Numbered from the stretch's first letter, positions 9,360 to 18,667 are shown. The stretch: DNA of 64,000 bases from Saprospiraceae bacterium (GCA_016714085.1 JADJNW010000004.1:1-64000); one strand, 5' to 3'. A program made the numbers and translations. The notes: generated by a model not told the origin, from the letters alone.

Positions 9360-9753
9360 TTATTGGAAAACGGGGCGATTCAGCTTTCGATTTATTTTAA
9401 TATTAATATTACCATTTTTATCTTCGTAAAAAAGTAGAATGATATATCGATATATTAAAGGATATGGATTAATAGAATATGTTAACGTATCTTTAGTTTC
9501 TAATATCTTAATTTTAAGCATCTCCTTTTTTACGCATTTTTATGGAAAATTTTGATTTGCAAAATTCCTTCTTGCTCCAAAGTTTCGTTATAAAAAGATC
9601 GATTTTGAGAATAACATTCTAAATCTATGGGCTCATCGTGAGCGCTAATAAGAAAAACAGTAATTTCTCTTTCCCAGTTTATGAATAAAATTAATAATAA
9701 TCCACTGCAAATAATTACAATGGCTAATATTTTTTTATAGATCGATAAATCAT
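9360..9753 (-). CDS. Candidate membrane-anchored immunity protein for orphan cassette 5 (frameshifted)
   Basis: ATG 9753 opens MIYRSIKK; with one A fewer it continues ILAIVIICSGLLLILFINW, a single N-terminal membrane segment. A second shift at an A-run near 9530 connects to KIKILETKDTLTYSI and a stop at 9360 (FQ-stop), about 130 residues in all. It follows cassette 5 by 4 bases. It resembles no family I know; its position suggests immunity. Confidence 0.4.
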
Positions 9754-9757
9754 CAAC

Positions 9758-11430
9758 TTATGGCTTTTTAGTTTGTATTTTTCTTGCTCTTCTCGCTGCT
9801 TCTACAGTTTTTACACCTACTGAACTCACATTGTATCCTTTATCGCTAGTAGCTCGAGGATATCTATATCCATCGCTATTTGTAACAAGAGTTGGACCAC
9901 TATTTAAATTACCAGAAAAGCATTTTTAACAATATTGCTTCTGGCTTTGTCACCAAGTCCAGTGGAGAAAATACTGACACCTCCACCATAGTTTACCTCG
10001 GAAGATTTTTCTCATGCCCCCTAACATTGCATGTGAAATTAACTCATGAGTAGCAACCGTTGTGCCATATCCTGTTTCATAATCTAGTAACCCTGTCATT
10101 GTGTTAGCTTCAACCCACATTACCTTTCCTCCTTCCCCAGCGGTTACTCCATTCGCAACTTTATCCTTAGAGAAATCAGAAAGGACTACCAGGTGGTCAT
10201 CCCCCAAAACTTCATCCAAAGAATTCACTCCTTCGAATTAAAAATCAAAATCTATAATTGCTTCTCCATTAATTTCATTGCCAGATGCATCTTTTACACC
10301 TAAACCAGTAACATCAATTGTTCCACCTGACATTCTTATACCTCTTTTATTAATTTCTTTTGCTACATTATTAACACTTGCAAATGGATTATTTGATAGA
10401 TTAACTACTTTACCTGTTACTTTAAATGTTATTGTGGTTTTTCCATTATCATTGGTAGAAACAATAGGTTCAACGTGAGTTCCATCGGGATCAATAAATT
10501 TAATTGGATTATTTAAAGTATAATTATATGGAGAATGCGGGTAATATTTCTCTGCCAACGGATCCACTTGCCCCCACCTTCCAATATCCGGCATATACCA
10601 CCGCGCCCCATAGTCATACCAGTTCAATCCAAAGTCCTCGTTCAGTTCCTTTCCATTATACTGATACTTATCCTCTCGCCCAGCATTCGCCATCCACTGC
10701 CCGTTCATATTCATACCGAAGGGGTAGTAATGATTCTCTTGTAATATTTCATTGGTTGCTGGATTGCTGCTCACTTCTATGATGTCGTCGTTATCTTTGT
10801 CTGTGAAGGTCAATCTTGTATTACCAAGATGATCCCGGATATTAAACTCATAACGTCCAGTTCCTTCTTCGTAGTACACCCGCCCTTCATCGTGATAGAT
10901 CGCTTCCAGTTCGCTGCCTTTGTATTCGATGCTGCCCAGATAATCATGCGTAGCAAGCAGCATCGTGCCATTTTTCAGTTCTTTTCTGAGCTTGTTGCCG
11001 CCTGCATCGTAGTTGAATTCAATGGTTTTTCAATCTGCAAACTCTATCCTCTCCGGTAGGTTCAGGAAATTATACACCACATCCATATCCTTGTGCGGAT
11101 CGAAGATCAGATTGCCGTTGGCATCGTATTGGTATTCTTCCGTGCCATTCTGCTTGAAACCATAGTCTTTGTAGGTGCTGGGCGCAGCATCGGTGATGGT
11201 TTGCAGGCGATTGCTGTTCCACCAATTGGTATAGCTCAGGCTATCTATCACGCCGTTCTGCCAGCAAGTGCCGCTCCAATACACCCCCTTGCGGTTGAGT
11301 TTGGAGAAATTGCCCCGCGCATCGTACTGGTAGCTGGTATTGTACCAATTATTGCCCCGCAAGGTATTGCTTTCGTTGATTTCATCGAAGGTTGCCGAGC
11401 GCAGGCGGTCTAAGAAGTCGTAAATATATA
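9758..11430 (-). CDS. Orphan RHS cassette 5: long RHS core with HELISHA metallopeptidase tip
   Basis: Open parts are 11030-11458, 10238-10963 and 9950-10228. They cover YD repeats (YQYDARGNFSKL, YQYDANGNLIF), the hyperconserved core, FIDPDGTHVEP, and a tip with TTVATHELISHAMLGG, an HExxH-type motif with Ser after HELI. After a further shift the C-terminus reads SVGVKTVEAARRAR and stops at 9758. A TAA at 10238-10240 falls in the frame shared by core and tip; two opposing indels or a true stop could explain it. Homology begins at FLDRLRSATF next to repeat copy 4, so this is the longest orphan. Confidence 0.65.
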
Positions 11431-11438
11431 AACAAAAA

Positions 11439-11532
11439 ATGACGCGGACATCTACCATCCTGCGTCAATAGGTGTACTCCCTATGGGAGAGAATATAATG
11501 GTATAACAACACTTCCATGAATATCGCGTCAT
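11439..11532. repeat. Cassette-junction repeat R, copy 4 (best preserved)
   Basis: A 94-bp non-coding element ends in perfect 8-bp inverted repeats, ATGACGCG at 11439-11446 and CGCGTCAT at 11525-11532. Inside are a second hairpin (GACGC..GGA with TCC..GCGTC, 11441-11465), a palindrome CTCCCTATGGGAG, and AACAACACTTCC. Copies 2 and 3 share this order. It lies between the main gene's immunity candidate and orphan cassette 5. It could be a MITE-like element, a recombination site or a structured RNA. Confidence 0.75.
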
Positions 11533-11626
11533 AAATGCTGCGAATAACAGCCTACTAACCAACCACCGATGCAGCCTGTTTCTTTAGTTATGCTTGCACA
11601 GCCAAGCGCCAGTAATGGTAGGCTAG

Positions 11627-12243
11627 CTAATTGTAAAATAATTTATCTATTATTTGATATTGCCCACTAGTTATATTTATAACAACTTCTACATTAATAC
11701 TATCTGGGTAAAATTCAGTAACAAGTATGTAGTCTGTAAAGCTTCTTGAGCTTCTATCATTCAGTTTACTTGAAACTTACGTTTGGAATTTAAATATAAT
11801 TTATATTTATTATTGTCTTGACTACTGTTTTCTTTAAAATCTTCGCAGCACATAATAGTTATACACTTTTTACCCTTTATAAAGAAAAAAGAGCATCATC
11901 CATTAAAGTTTCACCTGAAATTGATAAATCAATCATCACTATTTTTCATACTTGAATTTTTGTAAGTGCCTATTTTTAACCTTTTATATAGTTTTTCTTT
12001 TTTGAAACATCAATGCTGTTAATAATTCCTGTTATCCTCTCGCAGATAGATGAGTCTAGTTCGATTATTTTTGAATCTCTATCTTTAGGAATATTCCTAC
12101 ATTCTTCTGTTATGGTTTTAACCACTGTAGATTTCCATTCATGAAAATCAGGTTCTAGTTGTTTTCCACTTGTACTGAAGTTTGTAGTAAATACTATACA
12201 AGAAAATAGGAATAGTGTTTTTTAATATTTGAAAATATTAGCA
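11627..12243 (-). CDS. Candidate immunity protein of the main RHS gene (frameshifted)
   Basis: ATG 12243 gives MLIFSNIKK. One extra A would join this to TLFLFSCIVFTTNFSTSGK, a signal peptide or lipobox-like leader, followed by QLEPDFHEWKSTVV. The frame breaks again near 11985, 11930, 11880 and 11760, yet coding-like sequence continues to EVVINITSGQYQIID and a stop at 11627, about 200 residues. It directly follows the main tip (12257). No family recognised. The number of breaks could be sequencing error in AT-rich DNA or real decay. Confidence 0.45.
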
Positions 12244-12256
12244 TGGTTTAGATTTT

Positions 12257-13453
12257 TTAATTTGAAAGATTTCTACCAATAAGACTTATATTAATTGGAA
12301 CTGCTCTCAATACTTCTTGCATTTGTTTTCTAATCTCATTTTCTTTTTTTCTTACATTAACTTCGTCTCTTGTAATACGATCGTGAAAACCTAAATGTTT
12401 GCCATCATCATTTAAATCAAAATCATAAAATCCAGCTGCTTTACCACCATCGTTCAATCCATTGGCGTTTGTCCACGCATGGATTAATTCGTGTGCTAAT
12501 CCAATGTTTACCGATACACCTGTTGTACCATCGACATTTGAAATAGTATTCCCCTCCCTTTCTTCATTGAAATAAACCTTTGAAGCTGAGCCAACACCAG
12601 GTGTACCTTCCTCATTAAGGAATTTACCATCACCACTTTGGGTCCAGTTACCACCATCAGTTTTAAGAATGGTTATTTCTTTATCAGTATTTTCTATCAA
12701 ATTTCTTAATAGTTGTGTACCTTCTGATAAATTTTTATCTTTATTAGCAGCATCTTTTTCAGCAATTACAACCTTATTACCGCTCCACTTTAGTTCATCA
12801 TTAGTCAAAGTTTTCAGATATCCTAAAACAGCTGCCCTATAATTTTCTGTATTTTTATCATTTTTAGGAACAACAATATCGTTTGGAGCTGCGCCATTAG
12901 GATCAATAAATCGAATTGGATTGTTGAATGAATAGTTAAATTGCGACCAACTTGTCATTTTCTCTGCCAATGGATCAACACTACCAAATCTACCAATATC
13001 CGGCATATACCATCTTGCCCCGTAGTCATACCAGTCCAATCCAAAATCCTCATTCAACTCTTTACCATTATACTGATACTTATCCTCCCTACCTGGATTT
13101 GCCATCCATTGCCCATTCATATTCATACCGAAGGGGTAGTAATGATTTTCTTGTAATATTTCATTGGTTGCTGGATTGCTGCTCACTTCTATAATGTCAT
13201 CGTTATCTTTATCGGTGAACGTTAATCTTGTATTTCCAAGATGATCTTGGATATTAAACTCATAACGTCCGGTTCCTTCTTCATAGTACACCCGCCCTTC
13301 ATCGTGATAGATGGCTTCCAGTTCGCTGCCTTTGTATTCGATGCTACCCAGATAATCATGCGTAGCAAGCAGCATCGTGCCGTTTTTCAGTTCTTTTTTT
13401 GAGTTTGTTGCCGCCTGCGTCGTACGTGAATTCAATGGTTTTGCAATCTGCAA
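12257..13453 (-). CDS. Main RHS gene, part 7: RHS core and M91-like metallopeptidase tip
   Basis: Core motifs run in order: THDYLGSIEYKG, DHLGNTRLTFTD, YYPFGMNMNGQW, DYGARWYMPDIGRFGSVDP, then NNPIRFIDPNGA at the tip boundary. The tip of about 215 residues has LAHELIHAWTNANG, the HELIHAW form of HExxH seen in M91/NleD-type peptidases, and a later TRDEVNVRKKENEIRKQ, whose Glu residues may supply the third zinc ligand. M91 peptidases cut host or target proteins; the substrate here is unknown. Confidence 0.8.
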   Translation of the reverse strand: MQIAKPLNSRTTQAATNSKKELKNGTMLLATHDYLGSIEYKGSELEAIYHDEGRVYYEEGTGRYEFNIQDHLGNTRLTFTDKDNDDIIEVSSNPATNEILQENHYYPFGMNMNGQWMANPGREDKYQYNGKELNEDFGLDWYDYGARWYMPDIGRFGSVDPLAEKMTSWSQFNYSFNNPIRFIDPNGAAPNDIVVPKNDKNTENYRAAVLGYLKTLTNDELKWSGNKVVIAEKDAANKDKNLSEGTQLLRNLIENTDKEITILKTDGGNWTQSGDGKFLNEEGTPGVGSASKVYFNEEREGNTISNVDGTTGVSVNIGLAHELIHAWTNANGLNDGGKAAGFYDFDLNDDGKHLGFHDRITRDEVNVRKKENEIRKQMQEVLRAVPINISLIGRNLSN

Positions 13454-16400
13454 ACTCTATCCGTTCCGGCAGGTTCAGGAAGTTATACACCACATCCATA
13501 TCCTTGTGCGGGTCGAAGATCAGATTGCCATTGGCATCGTATTGGTATTCTTCCGTCCCATTCTGCTTGAAACCATAGTCTTTATAGGTGCTGGGCGCAG
13601 CATCGGTGATGGTTTGCAGGCGATTGCTGTTCCACCAATTGGTATAGCTCAGGCTATCTATCACGCCGTTCTGCCAGCAAGTGCCGCTCCAATACACCCC
13701 CTTGCGGTTGAGTTTGGAGAAATTGCCCCGCGCATCATACTGATAGCTGGTATTGTACCAGTTATTACCCCGCAAGGTATTGCTTTCGTTGATTTCATCA
13801 AAGGTTGCCGAGCGCAGGCGGTCTAACAAGTCGTATTTGAATCCATAGGTCTGTCGCTCGCGCCCGCGTACCCGCCAGATAATCTGACCGATGTTGCCGT
13901 TTTCTGGTCTTGTGCGCCGATGCTTGACCCATCTGTGTTATCGTATTTGAGCGCCATGTAGAATAAATCGTTATTATCCAAAGTACCGCTGGAAGTGGGG
14001 TTGGGTAAAGTATCCGAACAAGTTGGCATTGCTAAAGTGCCCCCGCCGAGGCTCGCGCTATTGATCGCACTCAAGAAACCATTGGGCAAGTAAGTATAAT
14101 CTAAGCTTTGCAAAAAGCTCGAACCTACTTTTCCAAGATTTTTTTCGCTGATCTGATCTTTGGGTGTATAATGCAATTCGCTCAATTGTACTTTTGTACC
14201 ACCATTGACCTGATGGTAATTTCCGGTCATCCGACCTACGTGATCGTACACCATTTCCTTGTAAACAGTGAGGTTACTAGCGCTTGCATCTTTTTTGTGT
14301 ACACGGGTTTCGGTGGTTACATGATCGGCAAAGTCGTAGGTGTAGCTCACCACATCGCTTTGAAAATTGCTCAAATACAAGTGGTGATTGCTTTCTGACT
14401 GTTGAATGCGACCATAAGGGTCATACATGAAAGTGGTTTGCAGCCAGTCGCTTTGTGTACCCAGTATTTTTACTTTGCTGGTTTTGAGTTTGCCCAGTTC
14501 AATCGGCAAGCTGCCATCGTAGATATTGACGGTGAGCGGTTCGGTGAAATTTTTGGTGGCATCATTGCCATCTGATACCGTTCCATCCAAGAAACCTGTT
14601 CCTGTGGCTCTGCCATAAATATCATATTTTGTAAGCAGCCATTTATTTTGAGCATTCATATTGCCATCCTGCATCAAGGTAGGCAAGTTGCGTTCGTTGT
14701 ATTTGTAAAGCATTTTAGCCTGATCCGCGATTTTCTTCTCGATCACACGGTCGCGCTCGTCGTACAAATAAGTGTAGATCAATTCTGGATGACTGAGTGT
14801 TGCACCAGGAGGCACTACCTTGGAAATACGGTCTTTATTGTCAAATAGGAATTCTGTGTCTGATTCATTAGCGATACCCACACTATCCCTGCGAACCAAG
14901 ACCACTCTGCCTTTTTTATCTTTGAATTCAATAGACAGATTCCCGTTGGGATCGGTCACGGTAGTGGTCATCAAAGACCCGGCGGGATAGGTAATTCCGG
15001 CAGCAGTAATTGATCCAGTATTATTTCCATAAGCAGTCGTTGTGGCGTACCAGGATGGCGGTGTTACACTATCCACCCGATTGAGTGGGGAAGCCTCAAA
15101 CTTTGTAATGGTAGAATCCGCCGTAGAGGGGATGGAGCTTACAAAAGCACCCGTTGTACCTGCGCTTTCAAATGGATCGTACTGTTTGTAGGGTCTTCCC
15201 TGCTTGTCATAAACAAGGGCTTTCACAATATCTTTATCATCTTCGGAGTAAGCTTTTTCCACTGTTTGAATAGGACGAGCCAGACCGTCAATGTATTGGA
15301 AAGTGTTCCTTTCTATAAGATCACTAAAGTTGACATCCGAAAAAGTGGTTTTGGTTCTTACATAATTATTGGGATTGCCTGTACCCTGGAATTGGTAAAA
15401 ATATTCGGTGATGACACTATCCTTACGAGCGCTGGCTTTTTTAAGACGCATCAAGGAATCGTATTCGTAATTAACAAATTGTTTGTCCACATCCGTAATC
15501 TTTTAACCATCCGCGTATTTGGATAGTACTCGTATTCCCATTCAAAATCTTCAAAAGTTCGCTTTTTGATCAAATTATTCGTGTCATTCCATTCGTAGGT
15601 TTCCGGTGTCCAGCCGCGCATAGTGAAGGAGCTTGGAAAGCCATTTGCTGTATCTATGCTTGTGATCGTACCAATCGTATCCCACGCTTTGCCAATTTCT
15701 TCATCGTTTGCATCCCAACTCATTTCGTAGCGTTTGAATAAATGTGGATAAGGTGTGGTGCTATTGTCGGTTGTAGATGGACTGTCGCCAGTACTCGCAT
15801 TAAAAAACGGAATTCTGTTCGAGAACCATCAACTGTATCCGTTTCCACTACTTTTAATGTTTCAATTGGGATACCGATCATGTTGCGATTAATCAGGGCA
15901 TTCCATACGGCTGTGTCCGCACCTGTACTTGCATCTTTCATTTCGTAGGCATAGGCAGTATAATTAATGGTTTCCAACCCATCGCTATTGGTCATAGTAG
16001 TACTAACCGGATTAAAGTGCCGACGTGGAACAGCGTCATCATAGGTATAATCCATTGCTGTATTTACTCCATCAAGTACTGTTTCGGTATGTTCTGTTAA
16101 AATGGGGTGCAGTCTTAGGACGATAGGTAACAAATTGTGGTACTACAATAGGAATGGTAGGGCAGCTCACGGGCAGGTACATCGCCTGGTAAACCAGATC
16201 GCCATCAAACATATCGATATAAGGTGGTTCAATGTATGCAATGGTATCTTCCTGAATCAAATTATCATCCTTATCGTAAATCTTTTTGGAAGCCAATAAA
16301 CCATCTTTTAATCTGGCAACCGGAGGTTTACTGTATGTAAAACCATTAAATGGGTCTAAGATATAATTATGTTCAATTCTTCCATTTCGCATTTTATCGC

Positions 16401-18667
16401 TTGTTGGACCAAAATATTCGATAACATGGTCATAGACGATATGCCTGCCATCTGCATTACCCATCGGCGTAATGCTAATATCCTTTACTTCCAGAAATTT
16501 GATCGGGTAAGGAAGATATGGATACGGAAAACCGTCAGTACGAAAAACAATTCTGTCTGTACAGAGCCTGTATTCAGGAATACCATTTAGCGAACCGCTC
16601 GATTCGGAAGGAGCATCTTTTTTGGTATATTCAAAGGTTCTGATAATATCATCATCCGAAGATGTATCATCTACACTATTGCGGATTTCCTTAATTCTAA
16701 GCCCGCCAACGTTTTGATTTGATAAACTAGTTGTAGTAATGCTGTAAAGCTGTAGCTCTGCCTGGGCGCGCCCATACAAAACAAGCTCAAAGGTATAATT
16801 TCCAGGATCACTTATATTGAGTCCATCGAAACTTTGCTCGTAGGGATTGGGATCATTGCCGATTGTACCATTAATGTTTGTTGTAAAAATAAGGTTCGTA
16901 TCCGGGTCATATATGTTTAGAACCACATAAAAGCTAACTGCTTCCTCTAAGCAGTCCTCTACATCCCTGCCTGATAATTGCAGTGTAATTCCGCCTGTTG
17001 CGATTTGAATCTCATTTAAGGCAATTACCTCACTGCCAATATCCGTATTATCAAAATCCGTTGGACAACAGTCGTATCCGGGAGAATAAGGAGGATCATC
17101 GTAGCAGCCTGGTGGTAATTCGGCATATACAGCCTCAAAAACAGTTTGTTGATAATAATCATCAGGGGCATAAACAGAATGAGGTTCATAAGTAAAAAAA
17201 ACGGCTCCTCCAGTAGGATAATGAATCGCTTCTAATGTACCCATTTCCATTACGTCAGCATTTGGATCGCGGTTGCTTTGTCCAATCGAAGCTGTAAATG
17301 GATCACAAGTTGTAATGGGAGGTACGTTTAGTAGATAATTGTTATTATTAACCCCACTTACGTTATAACTGTAATATCCCCAATGATCTATATTTTTATT
17401 CAAGCGATGAGGCATAAAGTCGCTTCCATCCACGTTCTCATCAGCTATATAGTCAAATCTGTAAGCAGGGATGGTATCCGCCTCCGTACAATTCATTTCC
17501 TGAAGTGATTTTAATTGCAAGCGCTTGCTTTCAGAATAACTTGAATAAGCGGGGTCTTTAAAATAATCATATCCAAACACCCATTTTTGCAAAATGTGCC
17601 GCTTTTGATTTCGATTCGCTCCAAACTCTTTGCAAAATCAACACCATAAGCCAAGTTTGCAGTTGTATCGAGGTCTTCCCGATCCGAAGAAGAAGCATAA
17701 AAAAAGATGCTATCTGTGCTAGTCGTAATTTTATCCAGTCTTCTACCAACCATCCGCTGATAGTTTACAAAAATATTTGAATTGATTGGATGGACATTTC
17801 CACCACAACTTGCAGCAGGAGCATTAATTCCATCTGTCCCACAAAGGGTAGCGGTATATTGACAGGAAGATAAATTGGAATACTTATAAGTCTCGGTTAC
17901 ATAATGAAAGTTAATTTCATGTTTGGAATCTGCGGATTCGATTTTAGTCAAATACCAACTACTGGTATATTCTAGTATAGCAGTGGGAGAAGAATTTGGG
18001 TATGGATGTGAAAATTCCTTTTCGCTATTGTTGCCAAAATGATATTTTGTACCATCGGGAGTAGTGATCGTAAAGCTTTCAATATTACTTGTAGAGTAGC
18101 TATATGTGATTTTCACGTCTTGCTGTGGAATAGTATATACTTTGCCTAATGCATGATTTACCTGGAATTTTCCAGCATATCCACCGACATTAAATGTAAA
18201 AATATCTGGTTCTGAATCCAAAACTCCATCCAAAACATCCACCAATTCTGATGTCAAACCTATAAGTGTATCTTCATCAGGATTGTCAGCAAGGCTTGAA
18301 CCATTTATAAAATAACCACCCGATAGTTCATCAGGAAGACCCAGTACGGTTCTACTGATCATTCCACCTGCGCTCAACGACCATCCTAAGCCAACCCAAC
18401 TGGCTGTTTCTCCAACTTTAACCCCGGAAGCATGGTAACTAATACTGATGGGTAAACTTAGCGAACCTTCTTGTACCTGATATAATGGAATAGAAATATT
18501 AGGCACGCCGGTATTATAACTAACGGGAATGTCGGCGTATTTCCCAAGCGCAGCAGCATTGGGTGCTGGCATCACAACATCATTAATCAAATTATTGACT
18601 GGTTGTGCTGTTACGATTGAAATAGACAATAGAAGGATAAGTATGATAGAAAGATCAAACTTTTCAT
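12257..18667 (-). CDS. Main RHS-repeat secreted polymorphic toxin (complete gene, about 2,130 residues, read across frameshifts)
   Basis: Seven open parts in succession form one gene. It starts at ATG 18667; one A more in its A-run would give MKKFDLSIILILLLSIS, a Sec signal peptide ending at AQ. Then come a Bacteroidota RHS N-terminal beta region, YD repeats, the RHS core and an M91-like tip. At least five breaks fall in homopolymers or are solved by changing one by a single base: A-run near 17570, C-run near 16097, T-run near 15800, A-run near 13890, A7 near 13393. I therefore judge it intact in the cell. RHS shells encapsulate the tip and release it near DPxG. It is the only copy here with a start and signal peptide, hence the expressed one. 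No VgrG or PAAR genes are nearby, so type VI delivery is not indicated. Confidence 0.78.
13356..13829 (-). CDS. Main RHS gene, part 6: YD repeats before the core
   Basis: 157 residues with YQYDARGNFSKLNRKG and YQYDANGNLIFDPHKD, followed by FTYDAGGNKLKK. An A7 run near 13393 (A6 expected) ends the frame; the continuation ELKNGTMLLATHDYLG is in part 7. The nucleotide sequence of this part is nearly identical to orphan cassette 5 (11030-11425), so it is a substrate for homologous recombination. Confidence 0.8.
   Translation of the reverse strand: MLDRLRSATFDEINESNTLRGNNWYNTSYQYDARGNFSKLNRKGVYWSGTCWQNGVIDSLSYTNWWNSNRLQTITDAAPSTYKDYGFKQNGTEEYQYDANGNLIFDPHKDMDVVYNFLNLPERIEFADCKTIEFTYDAGGNKLKKRTEKRHDAACYA
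13823..15490 (-). CDS. Main RHS gene, part 5: YD repeats
   Basis: These 555 residues hold successive YD-type repeats: NYEYDSLMRLKKA, VYDKQGRPYKQYDPF, YLYDERDRVIEKK, YKYNERNLPTLM, KYDIYGRATGTG, YTYDFADHVTTETRV and VYDHVGRMTGNYHQ. These form the spiralling beta shell of RHS proteins. The frame is lost at QDQK, where A4 instead of A5 (near 13890) hides NGNIGQIIWRVRG, leading into part 6. Confidence 0.8.
   Translation of the reverse strand: MDKQFVNYEYDSLMRLKKASARKDSVITEYFYQFQGTGNPNNYVRTKTTFSDVNFSDLIERNTFQYIDGLARPIQTVEKAYSEDDKDIVKALVYDKQGRPYKQYDPFESAGTTGAFVSSIPSTADSTITKFEASPLNRVDSVTPPSWYATTTAYGNNTGSITAAGITYPAGSLMTTTVTDPNGNLSIEFKDKKGRVVLVRRDSVGIANESDTEFLFDNKDRISKVVPPGATLSHPELIYTYLYDERDRVIEKKIADQAKMLYKYNERNLPTLMQDGNMNAQNKWLLTKYDIYGRATGTGFLDGTVSDGNDATKNFTEPLTVNIYDGSLPIELGKLKTSKVKILGTQSDWLQTTFMYDPYGRIQQSESNHHLYLSNFQSDVVSYTYDFADHVTTETRVHKKDASASNLTVYKEMVYDHVGRMTGNYHQVNGGTKVQLSELHYTPKDQISEKNLGKVGSSFLQSLDYTYLPNGFLSAINSASLGGGTLAMPTCSDTLPNPTSSGTLDNNDLFYMALKYDNTDGSSIGAQDQKTATSVRLSGGYAGASDRPMDSNTTC
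15451..15723 (-). CDS. Main RHS gene, part 4: start of the YD-repeat region
   Basis: Ninety residues with the repeat-like WEYEYYPNTRMVKR and TPETYEWNDTNNLIKK. The correct continuation after VKR is ITDVDKQFVNYEYDSLMR in part 5, reached by a one-base change beside the run AAAA near 15500. Confidence 0.7.
   Translation of the reverse strand: MSWDANDEEIGKAWDTIGTITSIDTANGFPSSFTMRGWTPETYEWNDTNNLIKKRTFEDFEWEYEYYPNTRMVKRLRMWTNNLLITNTIP
15720..16133 (-). CDS. Main RHS gene, part 3
   Basis: A short continuation with TAMDYTYDDAVPRRHFNPVS and INYTAYAYEM, typical of the segment before the YD repeats. The last 25 residues or so are out of frame: a T-run near 15800 with six T where seven are needed hides the true reading NASTGDSPSTTDN, which leads into part 4. 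Confidence 0.7.
   Translation of the reverse strand: MLPIVLRLHPILTEHTETVLDGVNTAMDYTYDDAVPRRHFNPVSTTMTNSDGLETINYTAYAYEMKDASTGADTAVWNALINRNMIGIPIETLKVVETDTVDGSRTEFRFLMRVLATVHLQPTIAPHLIHIYSNATK
16072..17592 (-). CDS. Main RHS gene, part 2: beta-rich shell region
   Basis: These 506 residues continue from part 1 with WVFGYDYFKDPAYSSY. The segment YPTGGAVFFTYEPHS is a conserved marker of this protein type before the YD repeats. A roughly 90-residue insert (QIATGGITLQLSG to TYTFELVLYG-like strands) resembles a jelly-roll beta domain. The frame is lost in a C-run near 16097 and continues in part 3 as ILTEHTETVLDG. Confidence 0.75.
   Translation of the reverse strand: MQKWVFGYDYFKDPAYSSYSESKRLQLKSLQEMNCTEADTIPAYRFDYIADENVDGSDFMPHRLNKNIDHWGYYSYNVSGVNNNNYLLNVPPITTCDPFTASIGQSNRDPNADVMEMGTLEAIHYPTGGAVFFTYEPHSVYAPDDYYQQTVFEAVYAELPPGCYDDPPYSPGYDCCPTDFDNTDIGSEVIALNEIQIATGGITLQLSGRDVEDCLEEAVSFYVVLNIYDPDTNLIFTTNINGTIGNDPNPYEQSFDGLNISDPGNYTFELVLYGRAQAELQLYSITTTSLSNQNVGGLRIKEIRNSVDDTSSDDDIIRTFEYTKKDAPSESSGSLNGIPEYRLCTDRIVFRTDGFPYPYLPYPIKFLEVKDISITPMGNADGRHIVYDHVIEYFGPTSDKMRNGRIEHNYILDPFNGFTYSKPPVARLKDGLLASKKIYDKDDNLIQEDTIAYIEPPYIDMFDGDLVYQAMYLPVSCPTIPIVVPQFVTYRPKTAPHFNRTYRNST
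17511..18629 (-). CDS. Main RHS gene, part 1: signal peptide end and N-terminal domain
   Basis: These 372 residues start inside the signal peptide (SISIVTAQ). The motifs NTGVPNISIPLYQV and SYHASGVKVGE, then GLGWSLSAGGMISR, are the standard opening of secreted Bacteroidota RHS proteins. TPDGTKYHFG marks the beta region. The frame is lost at CKNG, where A5 instead of A6 (near 17570) shifts it; the true continuation is WVFGYDYFKD in part 2. Confidence 0.8.
   Translation of the reverse strand: MSISIVTAQPVNNLINDVVMPAPNAAALGKYADIPVSYNTGVPNISIPLYQVQEGSLSLPISISYHASGVKVGETASWVGLGWSLSAGGMISRTVLGLPDELSGGYFINGSSLADNPDEDTLIGLTSELVDVLDGVLDSEPDIFTFNVGGYAGKFQVNHALGKVYTIPQQDVKITYSYSTSNIESFTITTPDGTKYHFGNNSEKEFSHPYPNSSPTAILEYTSSWYLTKIESADSKHEINFHYVTETYKYSNLSSCQYTATLCGTDGINAPAASCGGNVHPINSNIFVNYQRMVGRRLDKITTSTDSIFFYASSSDREDLDTTANLAYGVDFAKSLERIEIKSGTFCKNGCLDMIILKTPLIQVILKASACN

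Noticed and set aside
13377..13826. Long plus-strand open frame (149 residues) opposite the RHS core
   Set aside because: It is a shadow of the conserved YD-repeat coding strand; similar shadows appear opposite every RHS copy.
12257..18667. Frame breaks in the main RHS gene as phase variation or programmed frameshifting
   Set aside because: The breaks have no repeated slippery design and occur equally in HU, Tex and ArdC; homopolymer read errors explain them more simply.
1951..18667. Type VI secretion-linked Rhs
   Set aside because: No VgrG, PAAR or Hcp gene is near, and the main gene has a Sec signal peptide.
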